Assembly: GCA_022496805.1 (NCBI GenBank)
Contig: CM040088.1
Coordinates: 13,981,001-14,045,000 of the forward strand
From: Pohlia nutans
Taxonomy: Eukaryota; Streptophyta; Bryopsida; Bryales; Mniaceae
Length of the DNA: 64,000 bases
Direction: 5' to 3'
In this document: in pieces, positions 12,381 to 24,844 of the stretch
How the letters are laid out: every line of letters starts with the position of its first letter
How positions within the stretch are numbered: the stretch's first letter is position 1
The notes under the pieces: generated by a model
What the model was told of the DNA's origin: nothing
The model's database searches: none
What the model saw: the letters and a program-made list of their open reading frames with translations, nothing else
Made by a program: the position numbers and the translations under genes

Positions 12381-13583
12381 TTAACCCCTAAAGGACCAAG
12401 TGTCCTAACTAGGACATTTAGAGAATGGGGTAGGTTCCGGTGAACATATTTTTAATCGAATTTTGAAGGAAATTTAATAGTAGATTCCCCAATGTGCCAC
12501 GAAAATGGGGATTTTTTGTTTTTTGAATTCCGACACCGTATGTGAAAGTTATGAGGGGAAATGTGTTTTTTTCGGGAGAAAGGGCAGCGGGGCAGTAGAG
12601 AAATAGTTGAATTTTAGGGGGGGGGCAACAAGATGGGCGGCGTGTGGAAAATGGGGTGGACTGTGGGGTACAGAAGACCACTCCGTTTTCCAAACTCATT
12701 AAAAAATTTAAAAATAATATTTTTTTAAAATTTAAAATTAATTGTTTATAAATAAAAATTATTATTTTAAACTAAAAATTATTATTTAAAATTAAAATTA
12801 TTATTTTAAACTAAAAGTTCAATTCCATAATTAAAAATATTATTTAAAAATATAAATTTTAAAATAATTTTTAAAAATAAAAAATAAAAATGAGGGACTG
12901 CCACGTGGCAGTGTACTTTGAGAGTTAGTGGGGTCATGAACATTGGAATGGGTTGGCACTTCAATTCCCTTCCTCCACCCTTTATTTCCCCCCTAACCCC
13001 CAAAATTCTTAGAAAATGTGCTACATGTCTTCTAAAACTTGGAGATTTATTTTTTTTTCAAATTTTTTTTCGCCATTCTGTAGAGGGTGGAATGTACTTG
13101 TGTTTCACCGCTCGGATTCGTATTTTAAATAAAGAAAGTCGAAAATATCGCATTTCCAAAAACATATAGTCTTTTCTGAACTTTTAAACCACCAACAAGT
13201 GCAAGGTGTTATTCAACATCCTAAACATCTCCAAACGCAACGGAAATTAGTACACAACTAAGTAACATCATATAGAATATGAAAGTGAAGTGCGACAAGT
13301 TTCGGTAGTGAGGTTTTTTTGATGTAGCCGTGGTCAAACGCATCTGAAATTTTTGGGCATGTGTTTTTTTGGGGTGTTTTTTTCCATCAAACGCAATTAT
13401 CTTGCAATCCGTGCAGTCAAAATCAACGAAATTTGTTGTGTATGTTTTTCAAATAGTTTAGGACAAGATCTTACAGTTTGAAGGTAAAAAATAACATTCT
13501 TTTGGATTTTTTTCATGGGGGAGTAAAAATGGCAGCGTTGGAGTGTTTTTGGAGGAAAAACACTCCGGACCTTTAGGGGTTAA
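12381..13583 (+). mobile_element. TTAA element, first of a four-element chain
   Basis: It is bounded by TTAA-CCCCTAAAGGACC and GGACCTTTAGGGG-TTAA, about 1.2 kb. The interior is AT-rich, with a stretch of short A/T blocks (12,700-12,890) and no believable gene. It fills the TTAA that is empty in U1 (5577-5580). Confidence 0.75.
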
Positions 13584-13904
13584 CCCTCTAAGGTAGGTGG
13601 CCCAGAAACCGTTCAAATTTCAGATTTGGCAGGTTCATTGGGGAGTTATTAAGGGAATCAATCTTGGAAGATGTGCAAAGTATTTAGGAAATTGGATTAA
13701 TTGGAATAATTAATTTTGGATTAATATTGAATTAGTTATGAATTTTGGAAGGGGAACTCATAGGTGTACCCAAAACCACTCATCCTAAAATGTGCACCAT
13801 GATTACATAGAAATTTGAGGTTGGAAGCTATAATGTACCTCCTGCTTGGATAGGTCTAGTGAGCGGTTTAAGGTGCTCTGTGGAAATTGGCACACCTACC
13901 TTAA
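13580..13904. mobile_element. TTAA element, second in chain (317 bp, right end incomplete)
   Basis: It starts TTAA-CCCTCTAAGGTAGGTG and ends CACACCTACC-TTAA. The core inverted repeat AGGTAGGTG is clear, but the right side lacks the expected last few bases (AGAGGG). It is flanked by single TTAA motifs shared with its neighbours. Confidence 0.5.
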
Positions 13905-14708
13905 CCCTTTAGTGCCCATGGTGGTCCTGAAGAAGCCACAGTTTTTTGCGTGATGTTTTTGTTTTAACTTTCTCTGTTGAAATTAGGGATACCACTAATA
14001 GTGTTCAACTGTAAAAATGTAAGCATAGCTTAATGAAACAAGTGTCGGTTAAATCTTGGTAAGATCAGACCATTGGATTGGAAGATTATAGTATGTCTTT
14101 GAACCGTATAATGCACACTCAAAAATGAGATTTTTGGGTGTGTGACTTCAAAGTTAAATAGAATTTGGGTTAGATTTTCAAAAATGAGAGTGAAGATGTT
14201 CAGCAATGGCTTGTGCCAACACCTCTCCATTGCAATCTTGCACGTCAAGAACGGACTCATACATAATTATTGTGAATTTTATAAGTGAGAGTGACTTATC
14301 TATGTACAGTTTAGGACAAAATTTATACGTTAAAATAAGAAAGGAGTTGGTACAGTGATCAAGATCACACTACATACATTAATGGAACATGAACGAGAGA
14401 ACACAATCCAATTGTTTTTTACAAGATAACAAACTTCTAAACACAAGAAATACCACAAAGTACATGTGTTGTTTTCGTAAGTATTTGTTGTATTTTGAGG
14501 TATTTGCAGTATTTTGGTGTTTTGTACATAGGTATTTTGATAGCTAAGAAAGTCAGATTCCAAATTTCCTTTTTGCATCATATGCAGAATCAAGAGTTAC
14601 ACATTTGAACTTTAGACAGAGGACTGAGATGGTTCACAAATTTTATAGCATTTCATTTTCTAGTGATCTAGGAACCGCTTAGTGGTCACCTGGACACTAA
14701 AGGGTTAA
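13901..14708 (+). mobile_element. TTAA element, family H, third in chain
   Basis: It is bounded by TTAA-CCCTTTAGTGCCC and GGACACTAAAGGG-TTAA. A diverged relative sits inside the Mutator-like element at 19,077-19,865 and in every unit of the distal tandem array. The small minus-strand open frames in it (for example 14,330-14,593) are probably not genes. Confidence 0.75.
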
Positions 14709-15223
14709 CGTCCCAATTCAATGTTGTTTTTAAAGATTCATCATAAAATGTTTGATGAAAAATAAAAATGGAGTTGATGTACAAAGCAAACTTGTAAATG
14801 TCAATGTGAAGATAACATCGGTTGGATTCATCATATTTATTATTAATATTTTTTAATTAATTTTGCAAAATTTCTATTGAAATTCAATTAAATTTTAAAA
14901 ATTAACAAAGAAAAATTTAAAAACATTGTAATGAACTTGCAATAACATGCACTACAAGATGGTATGGTTTCCATTATTTGATTCTAATTTTGTATGTTAA
15001 TTCAATCAATTGACTACCTTAAAATAAATACATTTAAATTATTTTTTTCAAAAACTCACCTTATCTTATTTGAAAGATTCATACCCGGCTACAAATGGTA
15101 GTCAACTAGCACAAGAATCAAGAGAATTTTGGATGGATGCAAAACATCATCGTATGCGGTAAAAGGAAGCATCATAAATCGTTCACCGTCCAGAATATGG
15201 ACGCTGGCGCGTCAAAGGATTAA
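14705..15223 (-). mobile_element. TTAA element, family B, fourth in chain (inverted, one end clipped)
   Basis: It matches the complement of 8251-8803, ending GGCGCGTCAAAGGA-TTAA. Its left terminus lacks about eight bases next to the family H element. Right after it the U1-like sequence resumes. Confidence 0.7.
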
Positions 15224-15530
15224 GCTTACAATCATATTTTGAGAGAATTTCTTCATATTTTGGTATTTTTCTTCACAAAATCAGGCTATCTTCACAATAA
15301 ATAAAGAGAAAATATGCCAAAAAAAATCAAAATTTCCTCATTTTTCTCTTCAATAAAAGACAAATGCTATATTCTATAGAGAAATCTAACAAAATATAGC
15401 TGGAAAAAAAAACATTGTACCGAATTGTGTGAGGTAATTTTTTATTTATTTCTCTATTGACTTGAAATCATTTGGTGGGCAACTAAAAGAGTTAAGAGTG
15501 TAACTTAGTGGGGAAAAGAATGTGTGTAAC

Positions 15531-16356
15531 TTAACCCCTAACCGTCCCGACGTCCATATTTTCATATTTTGGACGTTTTTTGGGGTACATTCACCTTTGA
15601 AGAGCTGTAACTATTGTAAAACGTGTCCAAAGTCAATGAAATTTTTAGAAAACAAACCGCATGATGTATGGATTAATTGGTAAAAATTTTAGATCAATCC
15701 AAGATGTGTTCAATTTTTGGTGATCATTTGAAAGTAGGGGTTTTTTTTTTGGACAGTTTTTGTTTATTTTGATGGCTTCAACTTCGGGGGCTTGTATCTC
15801 CTTCATCCTATGTCCAATTTCAATGAAACTTGTTGGGTTGGATTTCCCTTGAAGTCTAGTTATCATGGTAAAATTTTCATGTCAATCCATGTTTTTCTGA
15901 ATGTTTGGAAGTCATTTTAGTGCGCGGGTCTAGTTTGGACTCTTTTTGCTTTTTGGGTCAAATCGGTCACTTTTCGGGTTACTTTTTGACATTGCAAGGC
16001 CATTCTAGGGCACATTATTCTTTTTTCATGAGTTTCTTTTTGTACCAATGTGTTTATATGATGATTTTGAACTACTTTATAGTTCAAAGTTTTTTCATTT
16101 GAGTAATTTTGAAAACGAATTTCACCTCTAACTATGTTGCTAGGAAAATTTCACCATCCTTTTTTTACACTAAAACACTATGATCTTGCAATCTATATGG
16201 CCAAATGACTCCAAATTTGATCCACATGATCTACAACATGTATATTTACAAGATTGTACGTTGAGATTCCTATACCTCACTTACATTTAGATCTATAACA
16301 CATCAAAAGCAATGATGATTTTAAGCCCAAAAAAGCTAGGGACGCTTAGGGGTTCA
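15531..16356 (+). mobile_element. TTAA element, family F
   Basis: It is bounded by TTAA-CCCCTAACCGTCCCGACG and GGGACGCTTAGGGG-TTCA, 826 bp. The paralogous site in U1 is a plain TTAA (5872-5875), so the insertion borders are certain. The short open frames inside are unconvincing. Confidence 0.75.
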
Positions 16357-16469
16357 GCACAATTGATCTTTCACCAAGTCCAGACTATTAAAATGGTTGT
16401 CTAACATACTTGTATATTTTTCAAATCTTCACGTTGATTGCATCACTAGTTGAATACTTGACTAATGGA

Positions 16470-16831
16470 TACATTCACAGTATAACGAGCCAAGGAAACT
16501 GTAGCCGTGAATAATTTAATGGATTATTAAACAATAATCTTATCATTTGAATTGATAATGAAATATAAATTAGTAACTACATATATTATATGTCATTCTA
16601 CAATATACTAAAGTTTGACGATATTTGAGAAGTTATTGGTACTCCAAAACGACTAAAATATGGTCGTAACCAGTCAATAATGACTAAAATGTGCTAAAAT
16701 GTTCATAATATGTCGCAAAATGTCCTTAAAATATTCAAATATCCACATAAATTTGAAGATATAATTTTCTAAACACTAATCAAGAGTCGTTAGATTTGGG
16801 CGGAGTTGGCTCGTTATATTGTGAATGCACC
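16470..16831. mobile_element. Short element with 26-bp inverted ends
   Basis: The left end GATACATTCACAGTATAACG(AGCCAA) pairs with the right end (TTGGCTCG)TTATATTGTGAATGCACC. CTAATG occurs on both sides, a likely 6-bp target duplication, and U1 has a single CTAATG at the matching place (5986-5991). The superfamily is not recognised, and the element is about 360 bp without genes. Confidence 0.6.
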
Positions 16832-16847
16832 CTAATGTCACAATTCT

Positions 16848-17437
16848 TTAACCCCTAAAGACAGTGGGTTTTCTTCTTTTTGAGCATCATTTTATCCTCT
16901 TTCTATTCATTTTCTTGTGAATTCTTTTTTCTCTTGATAGCTAATATCAATTTGAACATTACTATATATATATATATATTTTTTTTTTATATTTATATTT
17001 ATATTTATACATAAAAACCAATTTAACAATTTTTCCAATGTCTCTAACGCCTGTAAGAAAGGTAAAAAAAAATTGTCATTTCATCTTTTCACTTCAGACA
17101 CTAGAAACTTGCAATCTGTAGAATCAAATTCTATGAAAAAATTCCTATGCATTATTTTAGTAGCCTAAAGCAAGATCCTACAATTAGAGATGCAAAAGAA
17201 TCATTTCTAAGGTTTATTTTAAGCCCTGTCTGAAATGCCCATCACAAAATATCCTCTTTCTCTTCACAACCTCCGCTTACGAAGTCGGAATCAAATAAAA
17301 ATTAGATCCCCATTTCTGTATCGACATACTCAATTCACACAATGCTTTTCAAAAAACTAGGATAGAAATTAATACCAAAGAAACCTACCCGAACATTGAA
17401 ATGTCCTAGTTAGGACACACTGTCCTTTAGGGGTTAA
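16848..17437 (+). mobile_element. TTAA element, family C, U2 copy
   Basis: TTAA-CCCCTAAAGACAGTGGG to CACTGTCCTTTAGGGG-TTAA. It shares its position with the U1 copy (6002-6604), so it was present before the duplication. Confidence 0.75.
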
Positions 17438-18118
17438 TGACCAAATGTCCGTAACAACAAGTCTATAGTAACGCAAAGACCACTTTGAGTCACTTTGAAC
17501 TTGAACATTGTTACGGACATTCAGTCATTAAAAACATGTCACATTAGTAAATATTTCTACTAGTGTATTCTCATCAATTTTACAAACATTTTTGTAGGTT
17601 GGACATGCAAAATAGGAGACAAGACGTCGTGGAAGATCTTCATTGTGCGTAAATTAGGTGTCACATCAACCATTTTGTGTTTGAATGACCACTCTAAGCG
17701 GTCACCAGGTCCTTCAGAACATGCCCAACAGTTGCTCATTGTTCACCAAGTTCACATGTAACATGGTGTGAGTGAGAAGTGAAAACTTCCCCAGCAACAA
17801 CCACTAAGCGTGTTTAGAATAGAGTACATCAAAATAGATTTACCAAACCTCATAAAAGCTAGGCAAGTCTTGTCAGTAAATAGGATAAAATGCTTGATGT
17901 GGGAACCACCTCTCGCTATATTGATAATATTTGGTGTACAAATATCAAACTCCACACCAAAAGAGGTACATTATCATTCAAAAATAGGTTTGTTGAGTAG
18001 AAAACGACTGCTATTGGGTCTGCTCTCACCACACCAAAGTTGTGATTTAGTAGCCAACGAGAGTTGATGCCTTTTACCAAAGTTCATTTAAAAGTGAGGA
18101 GTAATATAGTGTCCTTAC

Positions 18119-21100
18119 ACGGGGAGGTCACATACTATATACATTTGAAAACCACGTGCGGTTGGGGGTTAATTAAAGGTGGGCTATTTCTCTAAATTTC
18201 TTGAATAAATTGCACCCTATTAATAGATAAAATGGTACTTTGAGGTATTTTTCAAGACCCTATGGTAAATATAATTACCACCATGAACTTGTTTTATAGA
18301 TTCTATTTTGTTTGTAAATGTAACATTTATCAAAATCTCGGAATTTCAGCATAAATTGACATTAATCCATAACAAAACCACAACAATACATGAACAAAAC
18401 TTTCAAATAATAACAACTGTGCTCAATGCCTAAAGTGTTGCAATTAAGGTAGGATGTCCTAAAACCACCACCACCCCCAATTATGACATGTAGACCTTTC
18501 TTGGGGCCACCACAGTTGAGATTCAAAACCGCCAATTTCACTATACAAGTAGACCAATGGCATGCCAAGCATTGCAAAGAAATAGTTGGTGGTTTTGGGT
18601 ATCATTATGAGTGAAAATTAGTACCACATGGTGTGGACATGGAAAACCTAGAGGTCTGATTTGGATCACGAAGTTCTTTTCACTTCAAAAATTTGTATCA
18701 ATTTGAATATTGGGAATTAAATTGCAAAAATTTGTGCATTCCGTGAGAAATCTTCTTCCAAATGACCGAAAAATATTCCTCATAAATAACCTTCTTAAAA
18801 TTAGGCCATATTTCTTAAGTTGCTGGTTTTAGGACATCCTACTTTAGGTGTGGTTACCTTCAAAAACATGAACATAAACTAGAACAAAGGAAAAAGTCAA
18901 ATGGTTCTCACATACAAGTAATAAGTTCAAAAACACAACCGAATGAACCAACAACATGGGTCAAATACCCAGCAGTATTGTCAACAAGGGGCAAAAGTCC
19001 AAGCACAAAAATGCTATATCTCCCAATGCACTCACTACCATTCTACCTTTTCTCTAAACATAAACCTCAAAGTCATTTAACCCTTTAGTGCCCACGGTGG
19101 TTCTGGAGAAACCACCGTTTTTTGGGTGATGTTTCTTTAAAACTCTCTCTGTTGAAATTAGGGATATTATTAATAGTATCCAATCGTACGAATGTAAACC
19201 TAGCTTAATGAAACAAATCTTGGTTAAATCTTCGTAAGATCGGACCGTTGGATTGGAAGATTATAGTATATTTTTGAACCGTATAATGCACACTCAAAAA
19301 TGAGATTTTGGAGGGTGTGTGACTTCAAGGTTAAATAGAATTTGGGTTAAATTTTCAAAAATAAAAGTGAAGATGTTCAACAATGACTTGTGTCAACACC
19401 TCTTCATTGCAATCTTTCATGTCAAGAACAAACTCATACATAATTATTGTGAATTTTATAAGTGAAAGTGACTTATCCATGTACGGTTTAAGACAAAATT
19501 TATACGTTCAAATAAGAATGGAGTTGGTACATTGATCAAGATCAGACTACATACACTAATGGAACATGAACAAGAGAACACAATCCACAAAAAAATACAA
19601 GATAACAAACTTGCAAACACAAGAAATACCACATAGTACGTGTGTTGTATTTGTAAGTATTTGTTGTATTTTGGTGTTTTGTACATAGGTATTTGGATAG
19701 CTAAGAAAGTCAGATTCCAAATTTTCTTTTTGCATCATCTGCAAGATCAAAAGTTACACATCTGAACTTCACACACCGGATTGAGATGGTTCACAGATTT
19801 TCCAGCATTTCATTTTCTAGTGATCTAGTGACCACTTAGTGGTTATTTGAGCACTAAAGGGTTAATTACACAAAATTGAACATAGAGGATTGCATGAACA
19901 AAAAACTTAAATTCCAGACAACAATGTTTATTTAAACCAAATAGATGGAAACAACTTAGATGCCGATTGTGCAACCCAACATGGGAGCACACTCCACAAT
20001 TGCAGCAACTTCAAAATCGCAGCAGACCTCACAATCGTAGCAAAATTTTTAACTTGTTTCCTGGTGCAAAACACCATATTCATTACCATCAAAGTAACCC
20101 TAAACTCAAAAAATTGAACAGAGAATGCAAGAGGTTAGCGCCCGTCTGATGTCTGTAAGGTGATTGTTTGTTGCAGCCAAACAAGATGGTAATATGAAAA
20201 AGTCGAGAACCATATCTTTTGATTATGATATAAGAATAAAAAAAATCCCATTCATAATTCAAATTGCTTAAAGTTTACCTGTGCAATAAACCGTAGGTGA
20301 ACACGATGATATCAAGAATTCTGCTCCTCTGTGTGAACTAGGTTATGTACTACCGATCCCAAGGTGACCTCCAAAGAGCGTAGCAGCTTTGTAGTCGCCG
20401 ACACAAGGTCGAAGAGCTTCATTTCCTGAATATGGACATCATCAAGTTTGCAACTCTGAAGCTCCTCCAATGAGCCCCAAACGACCACATTGACAAGTCG
20501 AGCATCCTACAACTTTTTTTATTTAGATCGATTGAATTCTAGATTCTTTCATCTGCAGTGTACAGCTCGTGATGAGAAAATATCGATCTACTAATTGACG
20601 CTTTAAACAGAAAATCTCGTGTACTATATTGAGAGTACATAGTTTTGGATTAGCATTAGATTTCAGATGCTTATGACAGACTCGCCATGGACATCATGGC
20701 TAGATCATGACTGTGGTTCTAAATTTTGAATTCAAGCAATCCAATGCTTCTCGGCTAATTTACCAAAAAGATGGAAACACAACGAAATCCGGTGTATCTA
20801 CAATAGCCATTGCTCAGCACTATTGTGTAGTGTCCCTATTTCAGAACAAAAACGAGCTTTTTTCATATATAATTTACCAAGATCTCAAGAAATAAGTTTG
20901 TTCAATAAGTGTTCCTTTTACAAGTGCATGACTGTAATCTAAAATTGCCTCTTTTGCACATGGGTTAAAACCACCACATTGAAATCCCTATGTCCTAAAT
21001 TCTAACGAGGAAAAGAGAGTGTGGTGAGAGTAAACTTACAAGTAAAGCGTCAAGGGTTCAACAGATCTTGATCACCCTCACCCACAGAGACGATGCTTTT

Positions 21101-21913
21101 GACGGTGGCATTGACGAGCCTCAAGCCTGGTAGTTGTGTTGGTTGTGCAGAAAACGAGATCAGGGTATATTTTACTGCTGTGATTCAGATTCGCCTGGAA
21201 GTAGAGTCGTCGCGCAACTAGGGGACGATCCGACGCGGTTGGGAGGAAAACAAGCTCCAATACTTATGCAGGCCCCGACCTCTTCTCCGTCGTCTCTTGT
21301 TCGCTCTAGCAACAAAATCCACCCTTAACGCAACTGAAGCGTACTCAAATCAAACATCAAAGTTCTTAGGATCGCCCAAAATTGAAACTCAAAGTGCAAG
21401 TTCGCCCAAAATTGAAACCAAAATGCAAGATTGCCCAAAACTGAAACCCAAAATGCAAGCTCCAATGGTAGGGTGTGTGAAACTAAGAAACGGTGTTGTG
21501 AGAGGAAGCCTGCAGCGCCACCACTTTGCCCTAACTCGTGAACCTCATGGTCACCTATAGTCAGATTTGTCACGAGGAGACTTTCAGTTCATCTATGGTT
21601 CATCCATAGCCAACAGCTAAATTCGATGATTTTTAGCCAATTGAGATGATTTCTCATCTAATTCAAAGACTTTCATGAGACCTCACATATATTCTTCGTT
21701 CCTCCAAATATTACAGACCCTACTTTATTAATAAAAATTAAATACTACGTACACTTTTCACCTACCCTATTTTAGATATAATACCGTATGGGCCATTTCA
21801 TTCAACCTATGGTATTTCCAAAATTTGTATAAATTTTTGCTCCAATGAATTAAAAGTACACTATATATTTTTTCTCACGTGGCTTAATAAAATTTTGTCA
21901 GTGACCTCCCCCG
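18119..21913. mobile_element. Mutator-like element (non-autonomous, 3.8 kb)
   Basis: The left end ACGGGGAGGTCAC and complement of the right end CGGGGGAGGTCAC form the termini. The 10-bp direct repeat GTGTCCTTAC lies immediately outside both ends (18,109-18,118 and 21,914-21,923), and U1 holds a single copy of this target (about 7,277). A 9-10-bp target duplication is typical of Mutator-like elements. No transposase is visible. It carries a nested family H TTAA element (19,077-19,865) and an exon-like minus-strand frame around 20,325-20,510 (residues such as DARLVNVVVWGSLEELQ) that may be a captured gene piece. A 19-bp inverted pair lies at 18,451 and 18,823. Another copy starts at 55,984. Confidence 0.7.
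19077..19865 (+). mobile_element. TTAA element, family H, nested in the Mutator-like element
   Basis: TTAA-CCCTTTAGTGCCCACGG to GAGCACTAAAGGG-TTAA, 789 bp with the flanks. Open frames on the minus strand (19,456-19,686 and 19,556-19,750) recur in the distal array only because the DNA is copied; they show no recognisable domain. Confidence 0.75.
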
Positions 21914-24240
21914 GTGTCCTTACCATACATAGGAGTTTGTCAATTGTTCTTCTCACATTCAATCAGTGTGCTTTGTCCCTTCGTGGTGATGAGAGTGATA
22001 TGAGTTGGCATGGCATGCTTACATTATAAAGTTCTAATTCGTCATTGAAACATTATTTAGGAGGTTTACATTAAATTTGTGTCATTTTACATTTTACAGT
22101 AATTTCTTTTTACATGGACATCATATCTGTAAAAGTCAAATAGTATCCATGTTGAAAAATGGTATTCGCTCAAACACTAAACCACAATTCTAGTGTAGTG
22201 AAACGGGTGGTCTTTGGGCATCAACGAATCGTATTAAAGCTTGGTGTCTAAGGCCCATATTCGTCTTCACTTAATGTCAATTTGAACTTTGAGTACCATG
22301 CTTTGACTTGTGATTGGTAGTGGATGTAATACATCATGATCTTTGATGAATTCACATTTTATTTATGAGGTTTAATATATTTGCGGGCAATGATTACATA
22401 CCTTATTCAAAAATTTGATTGTCATTTGGACTCACATAGCTCCCTCAATTTAAGAATATATACTCCCCGAATTCTATATCAATATATTTGTATAGTTACA
22501 TTTTCAATTACAAAGTTGTAATTTGAGACCCTAGAATATTGTCATGAATATTGTTTTTTTGAAATGAACGAATGTTCTAATATCTAAGTTTGTGGTTTCA
22601 TTTTCACTATAATAAGACTGAATTGGTTGTGGTTTTTGACAACTTTGATGATGAGTGTTTTTTATAAGTACAATATTTTAAACTTCACTGTATGCTAAGA
22701 AGTTTGCTTCACTAATAAATTGAAATTATTTCTAGAATGTTTTATTTGGCACTTCCTAGCCTATATGTGTGAATGTCAACAATGGATATAGAACTATTCT
22801 TTCACAATAATTTATAATTTTTTTTTCTTATTCTATTGAAATTCAAAACAACACACTTCCCAATCCAAAATGTCATTTCAAAGATAAAGAATGTGGTTTA
22901 AATTATTGTTACAATCTCAATCATGGACTACTGGATTCCTTTATCCTTTTTGCACACTATACATACATAGATTGACAATAGATTGGGACAATTGAAAACT
23001 ATTCTTAATTTTGCCAATTTTGTTAGCATCATTTGAAAGATAGAAACTACCAAAAAACAATAAAGATGTTGAACAACATCTCCGACAGTCTAAACGGTTG
23101 AAGATCATGTCACTTTTAGACTTTTTAATTGACATTACAAAGGTGGAATCAAAACTTGAATTTAGGAAAATGATAATGCAATGATTTTAGATTGCATACA
23201 ACTTAACTAGTGGTCCTTTCTTGATGGACATCTAACCAAGGGTGAGTCAAACAAGCACTTTATTCACACTGCCGTTAGGACCAGATTTTTTACTACCATG
23301 ATGCAACTATAACCTTATGTCACTCTAAATCACAAGTTGAATAAAAATTCAAACATAGCATATAATTTTTTTTAAAGAGGGACCAAAAAAGAAGGTGACA
23401 TTTTATAACTTATACATTAATTCTACAATACTCTTGACTATATATTTCAATACTAAAGAAGATTTAACGAAACATCCTTTGATGTAAAGAGTAAAAGAGT
23501 GATTTCAAACTACGGTCACCCAAAATTTGTGACGCGGTGTAGGAAATGCTGCATTTTTCAATCTTTGGAAAATCACCAATATTTACTAAGATGGAATTTT
23601 GTGACAAAAAAAAATGCATTGTTCTTAGAATGCCAAAGTTAAGATGTCTACCACAATAAAGGTTGTGAAATTTCAATCATTCTATCCAAAATAATCATTT
23701 CTACTTGGATTTGGTAGCGTGTCGCTTGTCAAAAGTGCACCTATATGCACTTATAATAGGAGAAATGCTAGAAGGGAGTCAAATTTGAACTTCACAAATT
23801 TATCACAACATACCACAAGTGCGTACAAAGCTACCATATTTTATTTCATTGTGTTTTACGCTAACTGAATTTCTAATTATTTTTTCATGATGTTTTTGTT
23901 TTTTTAATTTTCGTGCAGTTAAAACTTTTCTTTGGAATTTTTATTTTGGAAATAAGAGAATGGTCAAATTTCGGAGGTGGGATATGAAATTAATCGTTCA
24001 TATAACCTACCTATGGAGGTTATATTAAAAAGGCTATAATTAATTATAATAGGTAAAAATCAAAAAAGGCTTTTGAGTAAAGCCCAGTGTCTCGAAATAA
24101 ACTTAATAATCCCCAAAGAGCATAAACCCTATTTTGGATAGTGAAATTTTTCATTTAATTGAAAGTTGAGAGGTGCACGTTACATCACTAGTGCAGCCAT
24201 GAGTTGCACAAGCTTTAGTTGCACTATCTGCATCCCCACT
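21914..24240. repeat. Continuation of the U2 shared tract
   Basis: It realigns with 7,277-8,213 and 9,416-10,860 of U1 after the Mutator-like insertion. No gene is seen; the short frames are not conserved between units. Confidence 0.75.
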
Positions 24241-24844
24241 TGGTAGACCATAGCTTGGGCAGTACACCATGGCCACTGTCTAGATTGGTAAATAAAACTC
24301 TAAAGATCCAATCAGGGAAGATACATAAATTCTGGCTATACAGAGGCAATTGAATTGGGGACAACACGATACTACAATGCTGCTTCATAACATACTTACC
24401 ATACTGCCAAGTTGTGATTTCAAGGTAGCGTTTTAGTTGGTCGGTCAAAAGAGGATTATTTCTCATAGCCGTGCTCGTGAATGAGAGCCCAATGCACATA
24501 CGTCGTCTACTGCATGTTTGTCATTCAATACATTTGTGATTCAGTAAAAGAGCGTGACTGGTAACTATTATGTCCAATAACCCTCTCGCTGAAGGCTAAG
24601 TAATCAGATAGTCCAGTATTGTAGGTCGATCGCCTGCGTACATGTTGCAAATTGGCAAGGAGCAGGCTACTTCCATCCTAAAGTCAACCTAATTTCTGGT
24701 ATATATCCGGCCTACTTCATTACAGCGCAAGATTCGATCTTAGCTGATTCGCATTAATTTGGCCTTCTCGATCCAAGCCAGTGTCGAATTGAACTCACGC
24801 CTAGAATTGAATCATGGAGGGCTCTAGCTAGCAAGCTCGATCCG

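Larger units (their letters stand above)
10950..24240. repeat. Segmental duplication unit 2 (U2), heavily invaded
   Basis: It holds the second secreted-protein gene and the shared tract, expanded by four end-to-end TTAA elements (12,381-15,223), a family F TTAA element (15,531-16,356), a short element with TIRs (16,470-16,831), a family C element (16,848-17,437) and a 3.8-kb Mutator-like element (18,119-21,913). Without these it matches U1. Confidence 0.85.
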
